A stretch of DNA of 13,788 nt, taken from assembly GCA_937898635.1 (NCBI GenBank), contig CALEJW010000184.1, positions 1-13,788 of the forward strand. The letters run 5' to 3'. Below, piece after piece: positions 1 through 6,075 of this stretch (its first letter is position 1; each line of letters begins with the position of its first letter). The notes under the pieces were generated by a model. The model was not told the DNA's origin. It worked only from the letters and a program-made list of their open reading frames with translations, and searched no databases. The stretch comes from an uncultured Pseudomonadota bacterium (GTDB lineage Bacteria > Pseudomonadota > Gammaproteobacteria > Burkholderiales > Usitatibacteraceae). The translations under genes were made by a program, and so were the position numbers.

Positions 1-2
1 CC

Positions 3-1202
3 GTCTGGACCTCGAGCCCGCACCGCGTGATGTTCCTGCCCGGCGCGCTGCAGCTCGTGGCCGCGATCCTCGTCATGGGCTGGGAGATCGGCGGGCGAAG
101 CCTCGGCTACTGGGCGACGCCCGCCTGGACCGTGCCGCCCGCGTGGAGCCACGCCTACCTCATGCTCTTCGGGCTCTTTCCCTGGTTCGTGTTCGGCTTC
201 GCGATGACCGCGGTGCCCAACTGGATCGACGCGCGACTGGCGCGCGGGGCCTGGCTCGCCTGCTCCCTGCCGATGATCGCGGGGCTCGCCCTCTTCTACG
301 CCGGTCTCCTTGCGGCGCGCGAGCTCGTCGTGGCGGGAGGACTCCTCCAGGTCGCGGGCTGGCTCGCGGGGACCGTGGCCCTCGCGCGGATCGTCCTGCG
401 CAGTGATCGCCGCGACGTGCAGGCGATCTCGATCGTGGTCCTGCTCCTCGTGGGCGCGATCGCCGCCGGGATCCACCTCGCGTCCCTCGCGAGGCTCGAC
501 GCGGACGGCATCGCCATCGCCGCGAACGCCGGGCTCTGGCTCTTCCTGCTGCCGATCTTCCTGGTGGTGAGCCACCGCATGGTCCCGTTCTTCTCGAGCC
601 GCGTGCTCTCGGGCTACGTGGTGTACCGTCCGTCGTTCTCGCTCCCCTTCCTCGGCGCGGCCTGCGTCGCGCACTTTCTCCTCGAGACCGGCAACGCGCC
701 GGGGTGGACCTGGATCGCGGACGCCCCCATGGCGGCGTGGGTGGGCTGGCTCGCGTGGAAGTGGGGCCTCACGCAGAGCTTCCGCGCGCGCCTCCTCGCG
801 ATGCTCCACATCTCCCTGGCGGTGCTTGCGGCCGCGCTCGCCTTCCACGCCGTCGCGAGCCTCGCCACGCTCGCGGGCTACCCGGGGCTTTTCGGCCGCG
901 GGCCGCTTCACCTCCTGGGCGTGGGCTATGTCGCCGCGATGACGCTCGGCATGGTCTCGCGCGTTTCCCTCGGGCATTCCGGGCGCGCGCTCGAGGCCGA
1001 CGCGATGACGTGGTACGGCTTCCTCGCGCTCATCGGGGTGGGCGTGGTCCGGGCCGTGGCGGATTTCGCACCGCTCGCCGGAACGCTGCGCGCCGCGCTC
1101 CTCGGCATCGCCGCGCTCGCGTGGGTCGCGATCGTGGCGAGCTGGGCCGTGCGGTTCGTGCCCCTGTACCTCGTGCCGCGGCGCGACGGCCGCCCGGGCT
1201 AG
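3..1202 (+). CDS. nnrS: NnrS family haem-copper membrane protein (5' end outside window)
   Basis: Polytopic inner-membrane protein of the NnrS family. Family members are haem- and copper-containing and are linked to protection against nitric oxide and to denitrification regulons. The frame is open to the left edge. The codons before the first possible start (GTG at 27) read WTSSPHR, which looks like the usual NnrS N-terminus, so the true start probably lies a few codons outside the window. Counting from that GTG, conserved family segments are SHAYLMLFG (41-49) with a likely metal/haem His, SHRMVPFF (182-189), LHISL (260-264), HLLGVGYVAAMTLGM (295-309) and SRVSLGHSGR (311-320). Hydrophobic stretches suggest 10-12 membrane spans. 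The gene ends in a TAG inside a perfect palindrome. The nitronate monooxygenase gene follows 59 bases downstream. I am sure of the family; its physiological role here is inferred. Confidence 0.9.
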   Translation, partial: VWTSSPHRVMFLPGALQLVAAILVMGWEIGGRSLGYWATPAWTVPPAWSHAYLMLFGLFPWFVFGFAMTAVPNWIDARLARGAWLACSLPMIAGLALFYAGLLAARELVVAGGLLQVAGWLAGTVALARIVLRSDRRDVQAISIVVLLLVGAIAAGIHLASLARLDADGIAIAANAGLWLFLLPIFLVVSHRMVPFFSSRVLSGYVVYRPSFSLPFLGAACVAHFLLETGNAPGWTWIADAPMAAWVGWLAWKWGLTQSFRARLLAMLHISLAVLAAALAFHAVASLATLAGYPGLFGRGPLHLLGVGYVAAMTLGMVSRVSLGHSGRALEADAMTWYGFLALIGVGVVRAVADFAPLAGTLRAALLGIAALAWVAIVASWAVRFVPLYLVPRRDGRPG

Positions 1203-1208
1203 CCCGGG
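1193..1208 (+). terminator. Hairpin at nnrS stop, weak terminator candidate
   Basis: CCCGGGCTAGCCCGGG is a perfect 16-base palindrome that contains the nnrS stop codon. As RNA it gives a 6-bp GC stem with a CTAG loop. No good U-tract follows (only CTTTG), so it may slow or protect the nnrS transcript end rather than terminate efficiently. Confidence 0.3.
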
Positions 1209-1214
1209 TCCGCT

Positions 1215-1228
1215 TTGACGAGGGTCAA
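1215..1228. promoter_or_regulatory. FNR/DNR/NnrR-type box upstream of nitronate monooxygenase
   Basis: TTGAC-GAGG-GTCAA is a perfect dyad with the 14-base spacing and outer TTG/CAA of CRP/FNR-family oxygen or NO sensors (consensus TTGAT-N4-ATCAA; C/G at the fifth position is a common variant). Its centre (1221.5) is about 40.5-41.5 bases before the predicted transcription start at 1262-1263, the class II activator position. Which regulator binds (FNR/ANR or DNR/NnrR type) cannot be told from the site. Confidence 0.5.
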
Positions 1229-1249
1229 TGAGCCCGTTTTCCGGACAGG

Positions 1250-1255
1250 GATGAT
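1250..1255 (+). promoter_or_regulatory. Candidate -10 of nitronate monooxygenase gene
   Basis: GATGAT matches TATAAT at 4 of 6 positions. It lies six bases before the ATG at 1262, so transcription would start at or next to the start codon. There is no clear -35, which is expected if an FNR-type activator at 1215-1228 substitutes for it. Confidence 0.35.
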
Positions 1256-1261
1256 CGCGCG

Positions 1262-2431
1262 ATGACCGGCACTGTCCCCACCGATCTCCCGTTGCTGCGC
1301 ATCCGCGGCCGCGAGGCCCTGCCCGTGGTCCAGGGCGGCATGGGCGTGGGCGTTTCCGCGCACCGGCTGGCCGGCACCGTGGCGCGCGAAGGGGCGGTGG
1401 GCACGCTCTCCAGCGTGGACCTGCGCCGCCACCACCCGGACCTCATGGAGGCCACGGGCAAGTCGCGCGACAAGGCGGCGATCGACGAGGCGAACCGCGT
1501 CGCCCTGGACCGCGAGGTGAAGGGCGCGCTGGCGCTCGCCGCCGGCAACGGCATCGTCGCGGTGAACGTGATGCGCGCGGTGACGGAGTACGGCTCCTAC
1601 GTGCGCCAGTCCTGCGAGAGCGGCGCGCACGCGATCGTCGTGGGCGCGGGTCTGCCGCTGGACCTTCCGGAACTCACCTCGAACTTCCCCGACGTGGCCC
1701 TGGTGCCGATCCTCTCGGACGCGCGCGGCATCGGCGTGGTGCTCAAGAAGTGGATGCGCAAGGGCAGGCTCCCCGACGCGATCGTGATCGAGCACCCCGG
1801 CCACGCGGGCGGGCACCTCGGCGCCTCCAAGGTGGAGGACCTGCACGACGAGCGTTTCGACTTCGAGCGCGTGCTCGAGGCCACCTTCAAGCTCTTCGCG
1901 GAAGTCGGCATCGCCTGCAAGCAGGTTCCCCTGATCGTCGCCGGCGGCATCGCCACGCCCCAGCGCGTGCGCGAGCTCCTGGGCCTGGGCGCCTCCGCGG
2001 TGCAGCTCGGCACCGCCTTCGCGGTGACGGAGGAAGGCGACGCGCATCCCACGTTCAAGAAGGTGCTCGCCGAAGCGAAACCCGAGGACATCGTGGAATT
2101 CGTGAGCGTGGCGGGGCTTCCCGCGCGCGCGGTGAAGACGCCCTGGCTCGTGAAGTACCTCGAGAAGCTCCCCGCCATGGAGCGCCGGCGCAAGCCGCGA
2201 GCGCAGTGCACGCTCGCCTTCGACTGCCTCCAGGCCTGCGGATTGCGCGACGGGCTCGCGAAGTTCGGCCAGTTCTGCATCGACCTGCACCTCGCCGCGG
2301 CTCTCGAGGGCAACCTCGAGCGCGGGCTCTTCTTCCGCGGTGCCGGGCGCCTTCCCTTCGGGGACAGGATCCGCCCGGTGCGCGAGCTCCTCGACTACCT
2401 CCTCGCGAAACCCGCGCCGCAGCCCGCCTGA
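1262..2431 (+). CDS. Nitronate monooxygenase family flavoprotein
   Basis: FMN-dependent TIM-barrel enzyme of the nitronate monooxygenase (2-nitropropane dioxygenase) family, which oxidises alkyl nitronates such as propionate-3-nitronate to carbonyl compounds; cytoplasmic. Visible motifs in the 389 residues: QGGMGVGVS (24-32) at the N-terminal phosphate/flavin loop, VGAGLPLDLP (127-136), EHPGHAGGHLGA (177-188) with the GGH histidine usual for the active site, VAGGI (226-230), and LGASAVQLGTAF (242-253) for FMN phosphate binding. After about residue 300 a C-terminal extension has cysteines at 316, 322, 326 and 339, reminiscent of a metal-binding or structural motif. The ATG at 1262 is chosen because conserved sequence begins within ten codons; no strong Shine-Dalgarno sequence is seen. 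The gene ends one base before the convergent hemerythrin gene. Other members of the superfamily include enoyl-ACP reductase II-like proteins, so the substrate is uncertain. Confidence 0.88.
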   Translation: MTGTVPTDLPLLRIRGREALPVVQGGMGVGVSAHRLAGTVAREGAVGTLSSVDLRRHHPDLMEATGKSRDKAAIDEANRVALDREVKGALALAAGNGIVAVNVMRAVTEYGSYVRQSCESGAHAIVVGAGLPLDLPELTSNFPDVALVPILSDARGIGVVLKKWMRKGRLPDAIVIEHPGHAGGHLGASKVEDLHDERFDFERVLEATFKLFAEVGIACKQVPLIVAGGIATPQRVRELLGLGASAVQLGTAFAVTEEGDAHPTFKKVLAEAKPEDIVEFVSVAGLPARAVKTPWLVKYLEKLPAMERRRKPRAQCTLAFDCLQACGLRDGLAKFGQFCIDLHLAAALEGNLERGLFFRGAGRLPFGDRIRPVRELLDYLLAKPAPQPA

Positions 2432-2432
2432 C

Positions 2433-2972
2433 CTACGCGGGGAACGCCACGCCCCGGCGCGCGGCCATCGCGCGCCCGAGCGCCTCCAGGTCCTCGGCCG
2501 AGAGGTGGCGCTTCGCGAGGTCCGGGATGTCGCCTTCCTCCGCGGGGATGTGCGTCTCGTAGAGCGCGCGGAAAGCCTCCACGTCCGACTTGTCCAGGGG
2601 CTTCGCGATGCCGTCGGCGAGACCCTGCAGGGGCTTGCGCAGCTTCGCCCAGAGCGATTCCATGCGCTTGTGGTCCTCCTCGAGCCGGGCGCGCAGCGCG
2701 CGGAAGCGCGCGAGTTCCACCGGGTCCGCGATGCGGCGGTCGAGCAGCGGGAAGAGGTCGAGGTCCTCGTCCCCGTGGTGGTACGGCGCCGACTTCTCGA
2801 AGTAGCGAAGGACCGCCTGCGCGGCCTGCGTGGCCTCCGCGTCGATCCCGTGCTGCGCGAGGTGGCCGGGGAGCTTCTCGAGCGTCTTGAGCAGCCTCTC
2901 GATGCGCCGGTGGCATCCCATCCACATGCCGATGGGGTCGTCGAATCCCGCGGGGGTGTCGAACAGGTTCAT
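2433..2972 (-). CDS. Hemerythrin HHE cation-binding domain protein
   Basis: Soluble four-helix-bundle protein of the hemerythrin-like family (179 residues). The family binds a non-haem di-iron centre and takes part in O2 or NO sensing, iron-centre repair or storage. Ligand-type residues are in the expected order: H21 in CHRRIE, H65/H66 and E69 in HHGDEDLDLFP, H101 in LEEDHKRM, and H141 with E145/E146 in THIPAEEGDIP. Length fits a one-domain member with no fused partner. The start at 2972 is supported by TAAAAT six bases upstream; there is no Shine-Dalgarno sequence, suggesting a leaderless message. The gene converges on the nitronate monooxygenase gene with a single base between stop codons. 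The specific role (NO stress versus O2 binding) is not shown by the sequence. Confidence 0.85.
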   Translation of the reverse strand: MNLFDTPAGFDDPIGMWMGCHRRIERLLKTLEKLPGHLAQHGIDAEATQAAQAVLRYFEKSAPYHHGDEDLDLFPLLDRRIADPVELARFRALRARLEEDHKRMESLWAKLRKPLQGLADGIAKPLDKSDVEAFRALYETHIPAEEGDIPDLAKRHLSAEDLEALGRAMAARRGVAFPA

Positions 2973-2978
2973 GGCGCG

Positions 2979-2984
2979 ATTTTA
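2979..2984 (-). promoter_or_regulatory. -10 element of hemerythrin gene (leaderless)
   Basis: TAAAAT on the minus strand (5 of 6 to consensus) is followed by CGCGCC and then the ATG at 2972. The predicted start point falls on the start codon. No recognisable -35 hexamer is present at 16-18 bases spacing. Confidence 0.5.
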
Positions 2985-2986
2985 CG

Positions 2987-3007
2987 CGCCGGCGTGTTGC
3001 GCCGGTG
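2987..3007 (-). terminator. Hairpin between sortase and hemerythrin genes
   Basis: CCGGCG (2989-2994) and CGCCGG (3000-3005) form a perfect 6-bp stem with a 5-base loop, 35 bases after the sortase stop codon on the minus strand. No U-run follows, and the hemerythrin -10 lies immediately beyond. It is at best a weak terminator or mRNA-end stabiliser for the sortase operon. Confidence 0.3.
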
Positions 3008-3018
3008 TTGCAGTGCAA
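3008..3018. promoter_or_regulatory. Operator-like palindrome TTGCA-G-TGCAA
   Basis: A perfect 11-base dyad centred at 3013, about 41 bases upstream of the predicted hemerythrin transcription start (2972). This covers the -35 position, where either an activator or a repressor could act. Spacing differs from an FNR box. It loosely resembles TGCA-type operators such as those of PhaR-like or LysR-like regulators, but I cannot assign a protein. Confidence 0.35.
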
Positions 3019-3039
3019 TACGCTTCGCGAGGCTCCGCC

Positions 3040-3708
3040 TCAGGCGGGAAGGCGGTCGGCGATCACCACGAAACGCTCGTCGGTGCCCGGCTGCAGCGCA
3101 TCGAAGGGCCAGCAGGTGATGAGCGTGAGCTGCGGGGAGTCGGCCGGGTCGAGCAGGCGCGTGGCGTGCTTGTCCACGACCACCGACTCGCGCACGCGGT
3201 AGCGCGCTACGCGTCCCAGCGCGTCCTCCACGAGGATCTCCTCGTCCTCGTGAAGCGTGCGCAGGAACGCGAAGTGCGTGTCGCGGTGCGCGACGATCAC
3301 GCTGTTTCCCGCGGCGCCCGGCGCGGCCGTGCCGTCCACGTGCCCCGGCCCGAAGGCGAGCGAGCGCCCGCTGGTGCCCGCGAGGACGTAGAGCTCGATG
3401 CCGCGCGAGGGCACGGTGAGGCGCGCGACCGGGTGCGTGTCCGCCCACGGCCAGGGCCGCTTCGCCTCGCCCGCCTTCGCCTTCGCCCACGAGGAGGCGA
3501 TGAGGTGCTGCGCGAGGAGCGCCTTTGCCTGGATCCACGCGGCTCCTCCCAGCTGCCAGCCCGCCAGCGCGAGGAGGAGAAGGATCGCCGCGAGCCAGGG
3601 AGCGCGGCGCGGGCGGCGCGCGCGAACCGGTTCCGCGGGCGGTTCGGCGCCGTAGCTGCGGCCGCGAAGGGCGAAGCTGGACGGGCCGTTGACCGGATGG
3701 GCGCTCAT
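3040..3708 (-). CDS. Class GN sortase (dedicated proteobacterial sortase)
   Basis: Membrane-bound cysteine transpeptidase that cleaves the sorting signal of its single partner protein and joins it to an envelope acceptor. The 222-residue protein has a basic N-terminal cytoplasmic stretch (RARRPRRAP, 29-37), one membrane anchor (about 37-57) and a periplasmic sortase domain from about 95 to 218. The catalytic triad is visible: H141 in VIVAHRDTHF, C199 in LTLITCWPFDA and R212 in TDERFVV. The TC-W-PF signature and short length match the class GN sortases of Gram-negative bacteria. The ATG at 3708 overlaps the substrate gene's TGA (ATGA), so the two proteins are translationally coupled. Mature substrate and sortase should meet at the periplasmic face of the inner membrane. 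The family is clear; the chemical acceptor in Gram-negative cells is unknown to me. Confidence 0.92.
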   Translation of the reverse strand: MSAHPVNGPSSFALRGRSYGAEPPAEPVRARRPRRAPWLAAILLLLALAGWQLGGAAWIQAKALLAQHLIASSWAKAKAGEAKRPWPWADTHPVARLTVPSRGIELYVLAGTSGRSLAFGPGHVDGTAAPGAAGNSVIVAHRDTHFAFLRTLHEDEEILVEDALGRVARYRVRESVVVDKHATRLLDPADSPQLTLITCWPFDALQPGTDERFVVIADRLPA

Positions 3709-5888
3709 CGCACGCCCTCCGCTTCGCGCGCCGGGGCCTGCGCACCTCCTGCCGGGATGAATCGCCCGACGAGGGCGACCACCCCGGCGGCTGCCAGCGC
3801 AAGGAGACCCAGCAGGAGCTGCAGCGTGAACGCGGTGTCGGTCTGCGGAAGCTCGCCCGCGGCGGCGGCGAGCGGCGCGCTCGCCTTCACGAGCGAGCTC
3901 TTCGTCTCGCCTCCGGGCGCGGTGGGCGTCACGTCCACGGCCACGAGGCTCGTGTAGCGCGACACCAGGTGATGCTCGAGCGCCACCTTCACCACCGCCG
4001 GACGGATCAGCGTCTCGTCGGCGCCGAGGCGCAGCTCGTCCATGAGCACCGCGATCTTCGCCCTGGCCCAGAGGGCGCCCACGCCGGTCGGTTCGCCGCT
4101 CGGCGACGGCGTGAGCGCCACGCTCCAGGGTTCGGTGCCGCGCAGCCCGGAGACGACGATCGTCCCGGGATGCGGGGAATGGGCGGCGGCGACCACGATC
4201 GGCTCGCCGAGGTAGAGGTCGGGCACGCGCGCCGGGAAGGTCTCCACGGGCGTGCCGTCGGGCCAGCGGATGGCGACGTCCTTCAGCACCGGCGACTCGA
4301 TCTTCGCGAAGAGGGCCGACATCTTCTCCTCGACCTCGCGCAGGTCGCCGATGTAGGTGAAGGTGCCGCGGCCGAACTGCGCCGCCTTGGCCATGAAGTG
4401 GCTGTTGGGCGCGGAGCCGATGCCCACGGTGAAGAGGCGCGTGGCGCCCAGGCGGGAGGCGATCAGCCGGAAGAGCTGGTCCTCGTTGCCCACCGCGCCG
4501 TCGGTCATGAAGATCACCTGGCGCAGGTAGCCGGGGGTGTCGCGGCCGTCGAGGGCGAAGGAGAGGGCGCCGGCCATCTCGGTGCCGCCGTCGGCGCGAA
4601 GCCGCGAGACCCAGTCCCGGGCGAAGCGCAGGTTGGGTTCCGTAGCGGGCAGCGCGTCGGGCCACAGGGGCCGCGTGGCGGAGTTGAATTCCACGACGTT
4701 GAAGCGGTCGCGCGCGGTGAGGGTCGCGAGCCCGCGCAGGAGCGATTCCTTCGCCTGGCGGATCGAGGTGCCCTGCATGGAGCCGGAAGTGTCGATCACG
4801 AACACGGTTTCCCGGGGAAGCGGTGCGATCGCGGCCTTCTCCGCGGCCGTGGGCTGCGGCGGCATCACCATGAGGAGGGTGTAGTCGGTGCCGCCGATCG
4901 TCTCGGTGAACACGGCGGCCTGGGGAGCCGCGCCCCCGCCGGGCGACCAGACGAGCTCGAAGTCGCGGTCGGCTTCCTCCTGCTCGCGCTGCAGGTAGAG
5001 CACGGTGCGCGTGGCCGATTCCTGCTCGATCCACGCGTCGTGGTAGGAGCTCGCGGCCTTCGCGAGCGGCACCCCGAAGTCGATCACCACGCCGATCGCC
5101 ACCGGGTTCACCGCCCCGCAGCCCGCCGGCGCGTAGTCCGGGTGCAGCACCGCCTCCGCCGGGAGATCGGGAACGCCGCCGGTCTTGCGGAAACCGGGGA
5201 CGGCTCCCGGTTCCTGCGCCGGGTGAAGGGAAGCGTCCCCTTCGCTGCCGGCCGCCGGCTCGTAGCGCGGCGTAATCGCGAGCGGGAAGCGCAGCCGGTA
5301 CTCGCCGTTGTCGAGCGTGAGGGTCTGCTGGTACTCGATCTGCACGCGGACGAATTCGCCGGGGCCGATGTTGGCCACGGCGTTGGTGAAGAGGTTGGGG
5401 CGCTGCTGCTCGACGAGCGCGGCCTTCTTCCCTTCGCGCTTCGCGGCCGCGTAGGCGCGCCGAGCCGCTTCCTTTTCCTTCACCTGCCCCTCGATCACGC
5501 GCTCGCCGATGCGAAGCCACAGCCGGTCCACGGCGGCGTTCTCGGGCAGCGGGAAGACGTACACGCCCTCGACGAACTCCGCGCCGGGGTTGTGGAAGGT
5601 CTGGGACACGCGGGTGCGGGCGACGATGCCGGTCACGTGGATGGTGACCTCCGTCTCGACCTTGGGCGCCGGGGCGAAGGCGCCCTCGCCGGCGCGGAAG
5701 AGGAGCGTCCCCGTCTTCGCGTCGTTGGGCTTCGACTGCGCGTTGGCCGTCGTCGCGAGGCCCAGGGTCACGAGCGCGAGCAGCACGCCCGCGGCAATGC
5801 CCGAGACGACCGCCTTGCCCAGCAATCCCGCGAAATCGGCCAGCGCCGCCGCCGCCGCGATTCCCTTCCCGCCCGACTTGTCCGCCAT
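3705..5888 (-). CDS. Marine proteobacterial sortase target protein (VIT + vWA domains)
   Basis: Exported surface-type protein that is the substrate of the adjacent sortase. Layout of the 727 residues: N-terminal signal segment (about 22-50, possible cleavage after TANA-50); VIT (inter-alpha-trypsin) domain about 55-205; linker 210-260; von Willebrand A domain about 358-540 with MIDAS residues DTSGS (366-370), T436 and D463; a C-terminal beta-rich region; then the sorting signal LPQTD (680-684), a membrane span (about 687-708) and a short tail with R709. The ATG at 5888 is preferred over the longer frame starting with TTG at 5993, because AGGGG lies eight bases upstream of the ATG and the signal peptide follows. 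Its stop overlaps the sortase start. VIT/vWA proteins usually bind proteins through a metal ion; the ligand is unknown. The linker carries REP-like repeat DNA in frame (residues 216-233). Confidence 0.92.
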   Translation of the reverse strand: MADKSGGKGIAAAAALADFAGLLGKAVVSGIAAGVLLALVTLGLATTANAQSKPNDAKTGTLLFRAGEGAFAPAPKVETEVTIHVTGIVARTRVSQTFHNPGAEFVEGVYVFPLPENAAVDRLWLRIGERVIEGQVKEKEAARRAYAAAKREGKKAALVEQQRPNLFTNAVANIGPGEFVRVQIEYQQTLTLDNGEYRLRFPLAITPRYEPAAGSEGDASLHPAQEPGAVPGFRKTGGVPDLPAEAVLHPDYAPAGCGAVNPVAIGVVIDFGVPLAKAASSYHDAWIEQESATRTVLYLQREQEEADRDFELVWSPGGGAAPQAAVFTETIGGTDYTLLMVMPPQPTAAEKAAIAPLPRETVFVIDTSGSMQGTSIRQAKESLLRGLATLTARDRFNVVEFNSATRPLWPDALPATEPNLRFARDWVSRLRADGGTEMAGALSFALDGRDTPGYLRQVIFMTDGAVGNEDQLFRLIASRLGATRLFTVGIGSAPNSHFMAKAAQFGRGTFTYIGDLREVEEKMSALFAKIESPVLKDVAIRWPDGTPVETFPARVPDLYLGEPIVVAAAHSPHPGTIVVSGLRGTEPWSVALTPSPSGEPTGVGALWARAKIAVLMDELRLGADETLIRPAVVKVALEHHLVSRYTSLVAVDVTPTAPGGETKSSLVKASAPLAAAAGELPQTDTAFTLQLLLGLLALAAAGVVALVGRFIPAGGAQAPAREAEGVR
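5192..5243. repeat. REP-like repeat pair inside the sortase target gene
   Basis: Bases 5224-5241 (TGAAGGGAAGCGTCCCCT) are identical over 18 bases to 6047-6064 in the pdsR promoter region. The copy has GAAGGG/CCCTTC arms. A related dyad, AACCGGG-N7-CCCGGTT, lies at 5192-5212. Together they encode the low-complexity linker between the VIT and vWA domains without breaking the frame, consistent with insertion of a repeat element of a multiple of three bases. Confidence 0.6.
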
Positions 5889-5896
5889 GTCTTCGT

Positions 5897-5901
5897 CCCC
5901 T
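5897..5901 (-). promoter_or_regulatory. Ribosome binding site deciding start of sortase target
   Basis: AGGGG on the minus strand, eight bases before the ATG at 5888. It decides in favour of this start over the in-frame TTG at 5993, which has no such site and would add 35 residues in front of the signal peptide. Confidence 0.6.
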
Positions 5902-5997
5902 TGTCCGCCGACCCATTCGGCAGGGCCATTACGCGCGGGCGCGGAGGCGGCGGGCTTGGGGAACGCGGGCAGGGTGCCGACCAATTCGGGCAAAAAA

Positions 5998-6024
5998 ATG
6001 AAGGGGACAAAAAATGAAGGGGAC
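5998..6024 (+). repeat. Direct repeat ATGAAGGGGAC, two copies 16 bases apart
   Basis: ATGAAGGGGAC occurs at 5998-6008 and 6014-6024, separated by an A-tract. The second copy runs into the left arm of the 20-bp inverted repeat. The arrangement of direct and inverted copies resembles a composite REP/BIME element. Confidence 0.6.
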
Positions 6025-6064
6025 GCTTCCCTTCATCACCTGCAGATGAAGGGAAGCGTCCCCT
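6008..6064 (-). terminator. Possible intrinsic terminator on minus strand
   Basis: Read on the minus strand, the 20-bp stem of the inverted repeat (6064 to 6018) is followed by TTCATTTTTTG, a U-rich tract starting about four bases after the stem. It could stop antisense transcription coming from the pdsR side. If so, the promoter of the sortase target operon must lie between about 5889 and 6010; I see no convincing -10/-35 pair there. Confidence 0.35.
6018..6064. repeat. Perfect 20-bp inverted repeat (REP-like element)
   Basis: Arms at 6018-6037 and 6045-6064 are exact reverse complements, separated by seven bases (ACCTGCA). The core AGGGGACGCTTCCCTTCAT is shared with the repeat at 5224-5243. 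Such GGGGAC-containing dyads are typical of REP-like elements spread by REP-associated transposases, but no transposase is in this window. The last base of the right arm is the first T of the pdsR -10 element. Confidence 0.8.
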
Positions 6065-6069
6065 ATAAT
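6064..6069 (+). promoter_or_regulatory. pdsR promoter -10 (leaderless)
   Basis: TATAAT, a perfect -10 consensus, lies six bases (TCGCGC) before the pdsR ATG at 6076, so the predicted transcription start is the A of the start codon. At 17-base spacing the -35 position (6041-6046, TGCAGA, 3 of 6) falls in the loop of the inverted repeat. Confidence 0.6.
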
Positions 6070-6075
6070 TCGCGC

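Noticed and set aside
467..474. Degenerate G1 box of PdsS as a sign of a dead kinase (residue numbers, not bases)
   Set aside because: The N-for-D change in GNEGPPIP is seen in active kinases such as CusS-type proteins, and H326, the N-box and the G2 box are intact.
5889..5993. Longer sortase target start at TTG 5993
   Set aside because: It would put 35 extra residues before the signal peptide and has no ribosome site; ATG at 5888 has AGGGG at proper spacing.
3969..6017. Open frame of 682 codons on the plus strand
   Set aside because: Antisense shadow of the sortase target gene; low-complexity HRGE-rich translation with no domain.
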